Under the pieces are notes generated by a model. The model was not told where the DNA came from. It saw only the letters and a program-made list of their open reading frames with translations, and ran no database searches. From contig NZ_QPGB01000001.1 of NCBI RefSeq assembly GCF_003335215.1, positions 620,001-684,000 of the forward strand: 64,000 bases of DNA. The letters run 5' to 3'. Positions 43,343 through 53,180 of the stretch are shown here, one piece after another. The translations under genes were made by a program, and so were the position numbers. The DNA comes from Parvibium lacunae. Lineage in GTDB: Bacteria; Pseudomonadota; Gammaproteobacteria; Burkholderiales; Burkholderiaceae_D. How positions within the stretch are numbered: the stretch's first letter is position 1; each line of letters starts with the position of its first letter.

Positions 43343-46300
43343 TTAAACTTGATCGAGAGTCCAGGCGATGCCGCGAATTTGAATAGCCCGCGTCGGGTCG
43401 CTTAAATTGCCGGGGCCAATCCAGTCAAACTTGATATAGAAGCGGCCCTCGGTATACCCGTTGGGGGAAGTGCCAGCACCGTCGCCGACAAACACCGTTG
43501 CGCTGGCAATGCCAGTTAGCCCACCACCCCAGCTAATTTGGTCGCTAATGTTGCACGATGCCAAATACTTCTCAGTGCTCGCAGTGGCCCAATCGCCTGT
43601 TGAATTGATGCCGGTGTCAATAATCGTTGACCAAGTGCTATTCATGCCCAGCACATCACTGATGACTGCATAACTACCACTGGCTTTCACATTCGGCGCG
43701 CTAACCAGCGTGCGGGCAAAGTAACCGGACCCATCGGCATTCAAAATAATATTGTTGCCTACGCGCAGAAAATTCTGCCCACCCGTTGCGCCCAGGTTAA
43801 TAAAGTTGGTATTCCCCGTGTTTTGCATGCGCCCGGCTGTTACCTTGCCGATGTTCGCCGTGATGCTCGACAAGCTGTTTACATTCATTTTGTCAGCCGT
43901 AATCGCCTGGGCAACGATCTTCTCTGCTGTGACCGAATTGGCTGCGAGTGAGCGCGTCACGATTGACCCATCGACCACCAGCGCGCCGTTAATGCCGACC
44001 GTTGACTGACCATTCACCAAGCCAATAACAAAGGGGTATTGCGGCGTGCCCCCGTTGCCGCTGGGTAGTACCACGGCGAATTTATCCACGGTGACCAGCA
44101 TGGAGCTACCAGTTTGCGTGTTGTTCGCAAGCTGGATGCCGGAGATGTGCCCATTGGCATTCAGCGTCAACACCCACTGCGCTTGCAGTTGCCCGTCGGC
44201 ACTCGCTCTAACGCTGGCTTCTTGATTGATGGCTGCTTGCAGGCCATTGGCTTGGGCTTGTAGCGTTGTTATCAAGCTGCTGAGGGCGTTATCGGCATTG
44301 GCTCTTGCCAGCACTTCGGTGCTGATTGCTGACGCATTGCTATTACTTTGCGCTTGCAGGGCGGTGAGCTGGCTGGACAGCGCATTGTCTGCTGTGGCAC
44401 GGGCGGTTTGCTCGACCAGTAATGCCGCCGCTTGATCTGCCACCAGTGCGGCCAACGCCAGCCGTGCCGTGGCCTGTGCTTGTAGCTCGGTGGTGTTGGC
44501 CGTGATATTGAACTCAGCCGTGGCCAAGCGCAGATTGTGCTCTCGCGTCAGGCTGCGGGCGTCATCATTCAACAACGCCAGCCGTTGCAGCGCCTGGGCT
44601 AGCAGACCTAGCTCATTTTTAACCAATTGTGGGTCAAGCGCCCCGGAGAGAATGGCGAGCTGAGTATCGACATACGCTTGTGTAGCCCGCAGCGCAATCG
44701 AGTTTGCTTGCTGCTGTAGCGTTGTTTCAGCCGCTGTTAGTCTCCCGTCTTGCACAACGATCTGGCTGGCTTGCGTGGATTGCGTAGCATTGACGCCGTT
44801 GATCTGTGTTTGCACGCTGGTTAAGCGTGCTTCCACGTCGGTCGTAATCTGCGCCGTGGCTTTGAGTACGATCTGGCCCGTGGCCTCGTTTACATCGACT
44901 GTCGCGGTCGATACGCGGCGCTCGGCCCGCAGTTGATCTGCTTGTCGATCTAGTTGCAAGATCGCTTGAAACAGGGCATCCGCTGCGCTGTTGAGTTGGT
45001 TGCGCGTGTCACTGCCCTGCTCTGTCAGCGGCGCAATCGCTTGAAAACTTGAGCGCAGCGGCGCGGTTAGTTGGGCCTCGGTAATGCTGTTATTGAGTTG
45101 ATTGAGCAGCGCCGAAGGGTCCGCACTCGGCGACCCTGCCACGCCCGCTAGGGGGCTGGCGGGGAAAAACTCGGAAGCATTGCCGCCGCTGTCGATCAGA
45201 CGGCACCAATAGTACGCGACGCTACCCGGCTGGCGGCCAGTATGTCGGGCGGTGTTGCCCGGTGTGCGAATACTGGCAAACGGGCTGGCAGTGCTGCGGT
45301 CATTGGTGCCGCTCACCCAAAACTCAATGAATTGGAGATCTGACTTGGGCGCATAAGCAGCGGACAGCGCGACTTCAAACAAGCCCGCCGTGGTGGTGAG
45401 CGAACTGGGCGCTGCAGGCCGATTACCGGTGGGGGTGTATTGATACGCGGTACATTCTGCGAGCGATTGCAGGCTACGACCAAAGGTGTTGTAAGCGGGG
45501 AATTTCAGCCACAGCGGCTGGCCGATTTCTTCACGCGGAATCGGGAACTGAAACACGCCCGCATCGAGCCGCATAAACGCCGAACCTTGGGGGTGTGCAG
45601 CGATGTTGCTGCCGCGCTGGCCACGGCGCAAATAGCCGAGGGTATAGCGATTCGGCGCGACGAGCTGCGCGGTTTGAAAAGAAACGATCTCACCATCCAC
45701 ATAACAGAGCGTATCGCCAGCGTCGGCCCCGGCTTGGGTCGTGCCCGCCAGCACGCCACCAGAGACGGTGAGATTGACGCTGAGCTGGTTGCTAGTGTCG
45801 GGGTCTGCGCCTGCGGGCAAGGCTGCGGATAAGACGCCATGGCGGGCGGGGCTGGTAATCGTGCCAATGCGCCGGTATGACGCGTTATCACGGCTCACCC
45901 ACACCTCGCAGCCACCCCAATAGGCGCCGCCGCTGGTGCCAATCCATAGCTCCGTATTCGGTGCGACCATGACATTAGGCGGCTCAAACAGTACCGGCGT
46001 GTTGCTGGGGCCGGGCGCAATGTCGCTATTGAGTGCGAAGCTGGTGGGTACTTGAGTGGTATAGCTGGCGCCACTCGCACCGCGCGGAAAATCTTCGGCG
46101 GTAATTTGATAGCCGTCGTCATCTTCATCAATCGCGATGATACGCACGGGCAGCTTATCTAAGCCCAAGCCCACATCCGTGAGCGTCACAATATCCATGG
46201 GCTCTAGCAAAGCGAACTGCTCACCAACGCGGAACTCATACTCGTTGCGCACTTGCTGAAAGCGAATCAGCCTGTGCTGCGCTACTTTAGTTGCCAAATC

Positions 46301-47350
46301 GGTGGTGGTGATGGCTTTATACGTAAGGCCAGAGGCGGGCCGCTTGCCGTACAGGTCAATCGCGGCTTGGTCTTGCGCCTCGACGGTGGCGACGTTGTAT
46401 TGATCGGCACGGTTGACGTACTCAAGCTTAACGCTGTTGTAAGCATCCGCATTCCGCTTGCGCTTGACTTGAATCGGCGCGTCTTTATTCAAGAAATGAT
46501 CGGCATTCAGGTCATACACCGCCGCGTTATTGGGCACGTAGCTGGCCCCGTTGGCCGTGGCGGCTTCGTCACCATAGGGAACCAGTTTTAGTTTGCCCTC
46601 CGACCAGACCGCAGCGCTGTTAGTAATGTCGAGCCATTCGCGCAACCAGTCTGCTGCGGGCCGCGCCTCACTCAACACGGGCGAAATAAAAAAGCCGTTG
46701 GCCGTGCAGTAAGCACGGTAGGTAGCATCGCTGGCCAGCATGGCGGCGGGGAAGCCTGCGCCGTAGCGCGGGTTGGTAAGCAGTTGGTTTATGCAGTCTG
46801 CCGGGTGGGCATCACCGCTGGCCCTCTCTGCCGCGCGTTTTACGGCGCTTTGAGCCTCGAATGAGTAATTGGGTAGGTTGGCATCACTGCCCAGGCTTAA
46901 ACCGCCTGCAGCGGCGTATGCGAGGCCTGAATAAGGCACCGCTTGATCTGGGTGTTTCGCCGTTAAGTAGCCCCATACGGCTTGGCTGGTTTGGCCGTTA
47001 AACAGTGACAGCCCGGCGTCCGCAAGGCTTGAGTTTGACTTGTCGGCCCAGACGCGCTCGATGCTTTCAATGGTGCCCTCGGCGATGGCAAGCATGATAG
47101 CGGCTGAATAAGTGTAACTAGTGCGCGTGGGTTGCGCGCCGCCACCTGCGCCCTTGCCGCCGCCCCCGCCGCCGCTTTGCGATTCGACATGGGGGGTAGC
47201 GACGAAATCATTGTAATAAAGCAATGAGGCCGCGATACGGTTGCGCCCAAACAGCACCGGTACCGCTTGACCCGCCGCGCTTTGCTGAATGCGTAGGCGG
47301 TCAATTCGCTGATCTTCGGTATTGATGGTCGGTGTACTAGCGAACCCCAC
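43343..47350 (-). CDS. Tail-tip / host-specificity protein (gpJ-like)
   Basis: 1335-residue central tail-tip protein. The N-terminal half resembles the GTA/lambda J hub (with G-rich linker GGGGGGKGAGGG near 60-70). A long coiled-coil, alanine-rich section follows (about 770-1080). A DUF1983-type part with NSVTAEKIVAQAITADKMN is at the end. It forms the baseplate hub contacting the host. It overlaps the NlpC/P60 gene by 14 bases. Confidence 0.85.
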   Translation of the reverse strand: MGFASTPTINTEDQRIDRLRIQQSAAGQAVPVLFGRNRIAASLLYYNDFVATPHVESQSGGGGGGKGAGGGAQPTRTSYTYSAAIMLAIAEGTIESIERVWADKSNSSLADAGLSLFNGQTSQAVWGYLTAKHPDQAVPYSGLAYAAAGGLSLGSDANLPNYSFEAQSAVKRAAERASGDAHPADCINQLLTNPRYGAGFPAAMLASDATYRAYCTANGFFISPVLSEARPAADWLREWLDITNSAAVWSEGKLKLVPYGDEAATANGASYVPNNAAVYDLNADHFLNKDAPIQVKRKRNADAYNSVKLEYVNRADQYNVATVEAQDQAAIDLYGKRPASGLTYKAITTTDLATKVAQHRLIRFQQVRNEYEFRVGEQFALLEPMDIVTLTDVGLGLDKLPVRIIAIDEDDDGYQITAEDFPRGASGASYTTQVPTSFALNSDIAPGPSNTPVLFEPPNVMVAPNTELWIGTSGGAYWGGCEVWVSRDNASYRRIGTITSPARHGVLSAALPAGADPDTSNQLSVNLTVSGGVLAGTTQAGADAGDTLCYVDGEIVSFQTAQLVAPNRYTLGYLRRGQRGSNIAAHPQGSAFMRLDAGVFQFPIPREEIGQPLWLKFPAYNTFGRSLQSLAECTAYQYTPTGNRPAAPSSLTTTAGLFEVALSAAYAPKSDLQFIEFWVSGTNDRSTASPFASIRTPGNTARHTGRQPGSVAYYWCRLIDSGGNASEFFPASPLAGVAGSPSADPSALLNQLNNSITEAQLTAPLRSSFQAIAPLTEQGSDTRNQLNSAADALFQAILQLDRQADQLRAERRVSTATVDVNEATGQIVLKATAQITTDVEARLTSVQTQINGVNATQSTQASQIVVQDGRLTAAETTLQQQANSIALRATQAYVDTQLAILSGALDPQLVKNELGLLAQALQRLALLNDDARSLTREHNLRLATAEFNITANTTELQAQATARLALAALVADQAAALLVEQTARATADNALSSQLTALQAQSNSNASAISTEVLARANADNALSSLITTLQAQANGLQAAINQEASVRASADGQLQAQWVLTLNANGHISGIQLANNTQTGSSMLVTVDKFAVVLPSGNGGTPQYPFVIGLVNGQSTVGINGALVVDGSIVTRSLAANSVTAEKIVAQAITADKMNVNSLSSITANIGKVTAGRMQNTGNTNFINLGATGGQNFLRVGNNIILNADGSGYFARTLVSAPNVKASGSYAVISDVLGMNSTWSTIIDTGINSTGDWATASTEKYLASCNISDQISWGGGLTGIASATVFVGDGAGTSPNGYTEGRFYIKFDWIGPGNLSDPTRAIQIRGIAWTLDQV

Positions 47351-47786
47351 AAGCGGCCCCTGAAACGAATTGGTTTAGCCGGTAGAAACCAGCGAATTTG
47401 TTAGCCAGCGGGCCGGTGTCGGCGCGGCTTTCTGTCACTATGCCCTCAGCCCGGTAGGCATGAATAATGGTGGGCCAGTCAACCACAATCGCCGCGTGCG
47501 CGGGCTGGCGGCCGACGGTGAACATGGCCACATCGCCCGGCAAACCGAAGTCCACCGGCGTGGCGTAGCGTTTTAAGACTTCAACAAACAAGGGCTGATC
47601 ACTGTGCAGCATCCAGTCTTGTGAATAGTCGTCTGGCTCGAAAGCTTTAATCAGCCCCGCTTCGGCGTACACCGCAAGCAGAAATTGCGCGCAGTCCACC
47701 CCGGCCCCTTTGCAGCGCGCCTGGTGGTGCCAAGGCGTGCCCAGCCAGCCTCTTGCAATAGCGAGGATGTTTTCTCGATCTGTCAT
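47337..47786 (-). CDS. NlpC/P60 tail peptidase (gpK/GTA gp14-like)
   Basis: 149-residue peptidase. The catalytic cysteine is in GAGVDCAQFLLAVY and the histidine in HAAIVVDW. In GTA-like tails it locally cuts the cell wall during DNA entry. It sits between the DUF2163 and hub genes, as in GTA clusters. Confidence 0.88.
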   Translation of the reverse strand: MTDRENILAIARGWLGTPWHHQARCKGAGVDCAQFLLAVYAEAGLIKAFEPDDYSQDWMLHSDQPLFVEVLKRYATPVDFGLPGDVAMFTVGRQPAHAAIVVDWPTIIHAYRAEGIVTESRADTGPLANKFAGFYRLNQFVSGAACGVR

Positions 47787-47788
47787 GG

Positions 47789-48637
47789 TTAAAACGCTTG
47801 TTCTGGTTGCGGCAGATAAGGCATGCCCCGGAAGCGGGCGAGGTTGTTAAACTTGCCCGCACAGGCCGCTTGGGTCTTGTTGCAGCCTGGATAGAGCTGC
47901 GCGACTTGCCCGGCTTGAGGCAGCAAAATTACATTGCGGGCCAGCGTTAGATCACCACCGACTTGCTTCAAAATAGTGACGCTGCTGCCCGCGTTGTTGC
48001 CGGTCACGAAGGTGATTGAGCCGCCGTCAAACCAACCATCGGCTTGGGTAACATTGGTCTTAATCAGCGCCCGTGTGCTGTTAGCCTGCACGGTAGCGGC
48101 AAACATGTAGCTGGCGCGATTGACGCCGCAATCTTGGTCGTAAAGACTGTACCCGCACGCCGCCTGAAACTTGTTGCGCGGCATCTCGATATTCAGCAGA
48201 TCGAGCTGGCTGTTGATTGTCATGCGTACTTTGTAGCTGTCGCACTCGACCTCGGCCACCGCCCCGGAAAAAACATAAACCGTGCCCGCAACTTGATACG
48301 GTGCGGCACCAGATAAATAGGCTCGCTCAACACTCACCGCCGCGCCATCGAGCACGCCGAGTTGCGCCCCTGCGGTGAACGCCAACGGCTCGGCCTGCGT
48401 GGCGTCGGTATTGATCGTGACTTGCAAGCTATCGACTTCGATGCCAACACGTAGTTGCACTTTTTCACGCGCAATGCGCGTGCTGATGTAGTTGCTGCCG
48501 GACCAAAACAAGTCGTAAGCATGGTCTGTGAGCGTGTAGCTGGTGCCACTGGCCAGCGTGATGCGGTACAGGTTGGCGGTAGCGACAAAGCTGTGCGATT
48601 CGATTAACGACCGCAGCTGGGTGCTGGCTGTCTTCAT
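47789..48637 (-). CDS. DUF2163 / BR0599-type tail-tip protein
   Basis: 282-residue protein with an N-terminal DUF2163 region and a C-terminal cysteine-rich part (CGYSLYDQDCGVNR, then YPGCNKTQAACAGKFNN) as in GTA gp13. The cysteines may hold an iron-sulfur or zinc site; GTA gp13 is reported to carry one. The frame is open to 48673, but ATG 48637 overlaps the upstream stop by ATGA and is preferred. Confidence 0.85.
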   Translation of the reverse strand: MKTASTQLRSLIESHSFVATANLYRITLASGTSYTLTDHAYDLFWSGSNYISTRIAREKVQLRVGIEVDSLQVTINTDATQAEPLAFTAGAQLGVLDGAAVSVERAYLSGAAPYQVAGTVYVFSGAVAEVECDSYKVRMTINSQLDLLNIEMPRNKFQAACGYSLYDQDCGVNRASYMFAATVQANSTRALIKTNVTQADGWFDGGSITFVTGNNAGSSVTILKQVGGDLTLARNVILLPQAGQVAQLYPGCNKTQAACAGKFNNLARFRGMPYLPQPEQAF

Positions 48638-49218
48638 CGCGCACTCACCATTTCCACTTTTTTGGCAGACCAAAGCTGATTGAGAAAGTTATCAAACTCC
48701 ATGGCATCATCTTTGAACCGCACGCGGTGGTAAAACTCACCCGACCAGGTGATGGGCCCCGCAACGGGCGCCGTGATGAATTGAATGCGGCCTTTGTCGA
48801 GCAAGGAGAAGCCATAGGCTTGATCGCCGTTGACGTAAACAGCCGGGGCCCCCTTAACTTCATCAATCGGCATCAGAAAACCGCCGATATTCGCAACAAG
48901 CTGAAAGATCGACGTCACGCCATCGGCTACGCCTACCGCTTGCAGCGAGACCGTCTTTTGCTCGGGCAGGCTGATTAGGAATGGCTCATAAGCACCCTGC
49001 CGGGCCAAAAAAAAGCCTTGCAGGGTCTCTAGCTCGGCGAGATCGCTACGGTTGCGCAAGAACTCATACTCAAGCGTAATGGACCACTTGGGATAGACCC
49101 AGCGCTTTTGTCGATACTCCACGCCGCTGCTGCTTTCCGCAATCTTTGTGGAAAACATCGGCTTGAGTTTGCTGCCGAACTTGAGGCCCGGCAGGCTTGG
49201 GTAAACGGCGAGTGGCAT
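48634..49218 (-). CDS. DUF2460 distal tail protein
   Basis: 194-residue protein like GTA gp12 (DUF2460), which forms the distal tail ring. It contains RQKRWVYPKWSITLEYEFL and LLDKGRIQFITAP. It starts right behind the tape measure gene and overlaps the next by ATGA. Confidence 0.85.
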   Translation of the reverse strand: MPLAVYPSLPGLKFGSKLKPMFSTKIAESSSGVEYRQKRWVYPKWSITLEYEFLRNRSDLAELETLQGFFLARQGAYEPFLISLPEQKTVSLQAVGVADGVTSIFQLVANIGGFLMPIDEVKGAPAVYVNGDQAYGFSLLDKGRIQFITAPVAGPITWSGEFYHRVRFKDDAMEFDNFLNQLWSAKKVEMVSAR

Positions 49219-51674
49219 TAGCGAACTCCGTTTCGAGTTGCTGCTTTAAGCGCTTGGGCGAGCTCACGTTTATGTGCAATGAAGAAATCGCCCGCAGAAA
49301 CGCCCCCAAGAACAATAGGGGCGGCATTTGAGGCCGCCTGCGTGTCGGCACCGGTCTTACTATTTGTATAAACTTCGGCCATGTCGCGCAGCGTATTCCC
49401 ATACACTCTCGGCAACACCATTTCCTCTTGGTGAAGTTGGGTTAGCGGGTTGTCACCAAAGCCAATATCAAACCCGCCTGATGCGGACTTGACCATGGCG
49501 CGATAGCCGAGCACCAGCGCTAACATGGCCGCCGCAGCTGCGACAGCGAGACCCGGCCCGACAATCGGAATGGGCGCTTGTGATGCTGCCGCACCCGCCG
49601 CCGCGCTGGCACCCTGCCCGCTAATTTTTGCAGTTGCCTCGGTTGCCGTTGCCTCAATTGCTTTAGTAGCGCCCTCACCTTCAAGCAGCCTTTTCTTAGT
49701 CTCAAAACCCATCATGGCCATCAACTTGGTTGATTGCATCATCAGCCAGCGCTTGAGTTGCTCCATGATTACCTGCTGAATAAAAACACGGGTTAGCTCG
49801 GCATAGATTGCGCGCATTGCCCCCTTCCAAGTCAGCGTGCCGTTCATCATTGCTTGCAAGCCTTTATCCCAAAGGCTTGTCATTGATGAAACGAGGGTTT
49901 CGTAAAACTGCATTCCTTGCTTGGTCTCGCGCTGCTGGATGCCGGCGATCCGCATTGAGTGCGCATAATGCACTTGGGCTAACTGTTGGTTCAGTCGTTC
50001 CAACTCTGCTGGGTCTTTCGAGGGGTCAAGCTTGGCTAGCTCGATTCTGGCCAATTGCGCATCACGTTGAACAGCAAACTTCTGCTCTTCAAAGCGGCGT
50101 AGTAATTGCAGATATTCCGCTTGGGAGATTTCGCCGCGGATGAGACGCTCCTCGGTGGCCTCTTGCTCTAGCTCAATTTGCTTTTCCCAACGGGAATACA
50201 TCCCGTCAATAGACGCTGCAGATAGCGCCGCTTCTTCCTTATCTGACTTTTGCTGAGCATCAATAGATTGTTTAAGTTGCTGGATTCGGACTGCATTTTG
50301 CTTTGACAAGATTGCCAACACATCATCTGACCCCGCTTTTACCTGCCCTTTCTTGCTTTCCCAATAAGCAAACTCATCATTCAGGTCGTAGCTTTTGAGC
50401 TGATTCTGCAACTCGAATTGCTGCTTGAGTACGGTTAGCTCGGCGTCCCACTTGGACATGCTGGATTTATTGTCAGCTGACTTTTCACCTGCCGACCCGC
50501 CACCGCTCCCAAACTCGGGGGCGTTGCGACCCTTTTTCTTTGGACGCTTGCCAAAATCGAATGCATCCTCCGCATCCTTTGCCCCTTGGGCATTCTGGCG
50601 ATCTGCCAGTGCTTGATAGTATCGAAGCCGGTTGTTTGCTGTTTGCAATTCCTCATACTTCTCAGCAAGCGCTTTGTCGTAAGCTGCCAGCATATTTTTG
50701 CTGCCAATTCCACCACGCGCCTCTTCTGTTGCCCGCTGCGATTCAAGCTTAGCTATTTCTTTGTTAATCTTTTCAATGTCAGCTCGCGCTTGGGGTAGGC
50801 TGGTCGTGGTTGATAAGCCGATGCCCACCAGCGCCGACCACCAGCCGCCAAACGCCTTCCTGCCCTCAATTAACTCGGTGGTTACTTTGGTTAGAGCTGG
50901 CATAACCGAATTGCCGATGGTCGTGACCAGGCCTTTAAATGCGGAGCGAAGCTTATCAACATTGTCGCCGTATTCGTCAGCGGCCTTGACCATCGAATCG
51001 CTCATGGTTGCCCCGAGCTCAATGCCTTCCTTTCTCAAGTCTGCTATGCCTTGCTTTCCTTGGTTTAGAAATGGCAATAAATCGGCCCCAGCGCGTCCAA
51101 ATAGCGCGGTGGCAAGAGCAGCTTTATTGGCCCCATCGTTGTACCCAGAAAATTTATCGGCAACCTCGATCAAGAGGTCTTCGGTGTTTTTTAGTTTACC
51201 TTCGGCATCGGTAGTGGAGATACCCATTGCCTTAAGCGCCGAGGCTGCATCTCGGCTTTCTTGGGTCATTGCAGATGACTTAGTCGCAGCCTCAGAGATA
51301 TTTAAACTAAATTTTTTAAGGCCGGTTTCAAGCTGCTCGAATCCAATTCCATTTGCTTGCGCAGCATAGGCCAGCTGACTAAGGTTGCCCGCTCCAATCC
51401 CGACTTTTTGCGATAAGTCGCTCAACTGCCCAGCCACCTTTGCGGTTTCCATGATGATGCCTGAGAATGAAACACCACCGATAACGCCAGACAAACTAAG
51501 TATTTGGGGCGTTACCTCTTTGACCTTTTCAGTAAATTTTGAAAAGCTGGCACCCGCACGCTCTGCGCGCTCTCTCATCGCATTGGTTTTATCTGCAAAC
51601 TCTCTTGCTGCGCGCTCAAGGTCTTGCCGAAGCTTGGTGCTATCAGCCCCAATGTTAATTACAGCATCGCTCAT
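49218..51674 (-). CDS. Tail tape measure protein
   Basis: 818-residue protein with long helical, charged segments and a hydrophobic part (about 610-755), including the lambda-H-like C-terminal region (WKGAMRAIYAELTRVFIQQV). It sets tail length and enters the host membrane. With about 818 residues, at roughly 0.15 nm each, a tail near 120 nm would be expected. It follows the frameshifted chaperone by ATGA overlap. Confidence 0.9.
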   Translation of the reverse strand: MSDAVINIGADSTKLRQDLERAAREFADKTNAMRERAERAGASFSKFTEKVKEVTPQILSLSGVIGGVSFSGIIMETAKVAGQLSDLSQKVGIGAGNLSQLAYAAQANGIGFEQLETGLKKFSLNISEAATKSSAMTQESRDAASALKAMGISTTDAEGKLKNTEDLLIEVADKFSGYNDGANKAALATALFGRAGADLLPFLNQGKQGIADLRKEGIELGATMSDSMVKAADEYGDNVDKLRSAFKGLVTTIGNSVMPALTKVTTELIEGRKAFGGWWSALVGIGLSTTTSLPQARADIEKINKEIAKLESQRATEEARGGIGSKNMLAAYDKALAEKYEELQTANNRLRYYQALADRQNAQGAKDAEDAFDFGKRPKKKGRNAPEFGSGGGSAGEKSADNKSSMSKWDAELTVLKQQFELQNQLKSYDLNDEFAYWESKKGQVKAGSDDVLAILSKQNAVRIQQLKQSIDAQQKSDKEEAALSAASIDGMYSRWEKQIELEQEATEERLIRGEISQAEYLQLLRRFEEQKFAVQRDAQLARIELAKLDPSKDPAELERLNQQLAQVHYAHSMRIAGIQQRETKQGMQFYETLVSSMTSLWDKGLQAMMNGTLTWKGAMRAIYAELTRVFIQQVIMEQLKRWLMMQSTKLMAMMGFETKKRLLEGEGATKAIEATATEATAKISGQGASAAAGAAASQAPIPIVGPGLAVAAAAAMLALVLGYRAMVKSASGGFDIGFGDNPLTQLHQEEMVLPRVYGNTLRDMAEVYTNSKTGADTQAASNAAPIVLGGVSAGDFFIAHKRELAQALKAATRNGVR

Positions 51675-51997
51675 AAAGCATCCAAGAAATCTAAATCAGG
51701 GTCATCCGGGCGCCCCTGCGTAGTTGGTAAAATCGACATTAAGGCTTGCATTTGACCCGCCACATCGACCTCTGTCTTTTCATTTAAAATGAATTTAGGC
51801 GTGAGCGCCCCTGCTCCATCTTTTCCATACGCGCCAATGCTGACGGCGATGCGTCTTGCCTGTATGTGAACTGGTGGAAAGTCATTCCAGTAGTCCAGCA
51901 TTAACCATGCATCGCTAAGTGTAAATTTGGCCCGCACCTGGGCTGGCGACATTCCGCACGCTGTGGCGATATGGGCCACAAGATAGGGCCAATTTAC
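51671..51997 (-). CDS. Tail chaperone extension (gpT-like, via -1 frameshift)
   Basis: The 102-residue frame starting at GTG 51979 is open upstream into the end of the gpG-like gene, and has no ribosome-binding site of its own. It is best read as the frameshift extension of the preceding gene, giving a fusion of about 243 residues as in lambda gpG-T. This fusion binds the tape measure protein during tail assembly. Confidence 0.75.
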   Translation of the reverse strand, partial: VNWPYLVAHIATACGMSPAQVRAKFTLSDAWLMLDYWNDFPPVHIQARRIAVSIGAYGKDGAGALTPKFILNEKTEVDVAGQMQALMSILPTTQGRPDDPDLDFLDAL

Positions 51998-52401
51998 TTT
52001 CCGCTGGAGCGGACCTTACTCTTGGTTTCGCTGGCGATATCACGACCGACCTCGGGCATATTCATCCGTTGCAGAATCAGTACGGCAGATAGAAATTGAT
52101 CGGTTGTTAGATTCGCTTTGATGTATTCCGACGTAATGCTGGGGTAATTTCGTTTTAGCGATAGAAAAAGAACATCAACAAGCGCCGCTTGCATTTGTGA
52201 ATACGTCTCTGAGCTAGGGGCGCTGGCGTTTTCTTCAACAAGTTGATGTAGTCGATCAAACTTATCAGCCTCGGATAACAAGAGCGACGGCACAATCAAC
52301 TGCGTCTGACCGAGCGCCAAAGCAAGCCCCTCGAAGGGGACCTGCTTTGCAGCTAACTCTCTCGACAATTTGAACTTATTTAGAGTTGATATAAGTCCCA
52401 T
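51994..52401 (-). CDS. Tail assembly chaperone (gpG-like)
   Basis: 135-residue helical protein between tail tube and tape measure, the position of lambda gpG. Close to its stop lies C GGA AAG followed by TAA (51994-52003), one base from lambda's slippery G GGA AAG; slipping -1 leads into the downstream frame. Ribosomes would make mostly the short form and some fusion. Confidence 0.8.
   Translation of the reverse strand: MGLISTLNKFKLSRELAAKQVPFEGLALALGQTQLIVPSLLLSEADKFDRLHQLVEENASAPSSETYSQMQAALVDVLFLSLKRNYPSITSEYIKANLTTDQFLSAVLILQRMNMPEVGRDIASETKSKVRSSGK
51997..52003 (-). promoter_or_regulatory. Candidate -1 frameshift site
   Basis: The heptamer CGGAAAG is read as C-GGA-AAG just before the stop. 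Lys tRNA can re-pair perfectly on AAA; Gly tRNA would re-pair less well on CGG. Position and overlap match other siphovirus tail chaperone pairs. Confidence 0.7.
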
Positions 52402-52407
52402 GGTTGC

Positions 52408-53160
52408 TTACCAAAAAGAGAGATAACCAACACTGCCAGCGCCGTTGTCAAACGCTTGCGCTTCAAAAGGTTGTTGCGCGAAATCGTCTGACTTGAAAGG
52501 CAGCATGAATTTACTCGACACGCAGCTATGCAGCTTCACCGCTACAGTCTTGCCATCGAACCGGTTGCACATGACGATTGAAAAACGCGGACTAGCGCCC
52601 ATGAGGCGGTTATTGATATTGTATGTTTTTGCCCCAGCGCTGGTGGTTGTGTACTCATAAGAGCGCAGCAGGGCTTTGCCCGCAGCACTGGAGTGAAGCG
52701 TGTAAACACCTGCGCTCACACTATACTCGCCAGCCGCCGGGGTTGCAGTGACGCGGCGAAGTGGCTGGCCAGTGGCCACGTCGATCAAGCCCAAATCTTC
52801 CTGGAATGTGCCCGATAAGGGGGGCGCAACAGTTATCGTGTATGGCGAGTTGGCTGGCACCGAGCATGCCTCACCCTGCTGAACAAGGGTTGATGTGGCT
52901 TGTGCCGCCTCACCCCATAAGGTTTCAAAGGCAGACGTATTTATATCTCCCACCTTTGCTTTAACCTCAATCTTCCCGCCTGCTTGCGCTACTGCTAGCG
53001 GGAATACTCCAGACCCTTTCAGTTGTTTGAGTTCAATATCAATGCCCAGCTCGATTTCCTGCAAAGCCAGTAATTGCTCTGCTTGGGGAATGGCTATCGT
53101 ATTGCCCGCAGCATCTTTTGTCCGCTTGAGAATCACGGAACCTACGCCAAAGTTATACAT
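52408..53160 (-). CDS. Major tail tube protein
   Basis: 250-residue protein upstream of the tail chaperone genes, with the beta-rich N-terminus typical of tube proteins (NFGVGSVILKRTKDAAGN). About 90 residues in its middle may form an added surface domain (near 105-190). Position, size and sequence character agree with a major tail subunit. Confidence 0.8.
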   Translation of the reverse strand: MYNFGVGSVILKRTKDAAGNTIAIPQAEQLLALQEIELGIDIELKQLKGSGVFPLAVAQAGGKIEVKAKVGDINTSAFETLWGEAAQATSTLVQQGEACSVPANSPYTITVAPPLSGTFQEDLGLIDVATGQPLRRVTATPAAGEYSVSAGVYTLHSSAAGKALLRSYEYTTTSAGAKTYNINNRLMGASPRFSIVMCNRFDGKTVAVKLHSCVSSKFMLPFKSDDFAQQPFEAQAFDNGAGSVGYLSFW

Positions 53161-53180
53161 TTACTTCTCCTTGAATGTGG

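Noticed and set aside
50698-51369. 223-codon open frame opposite the tape measure gene
   Set aside because: Antisense to a long helical, alanine-rich protein whose codon use keeps the reverse frame open; no start signal.
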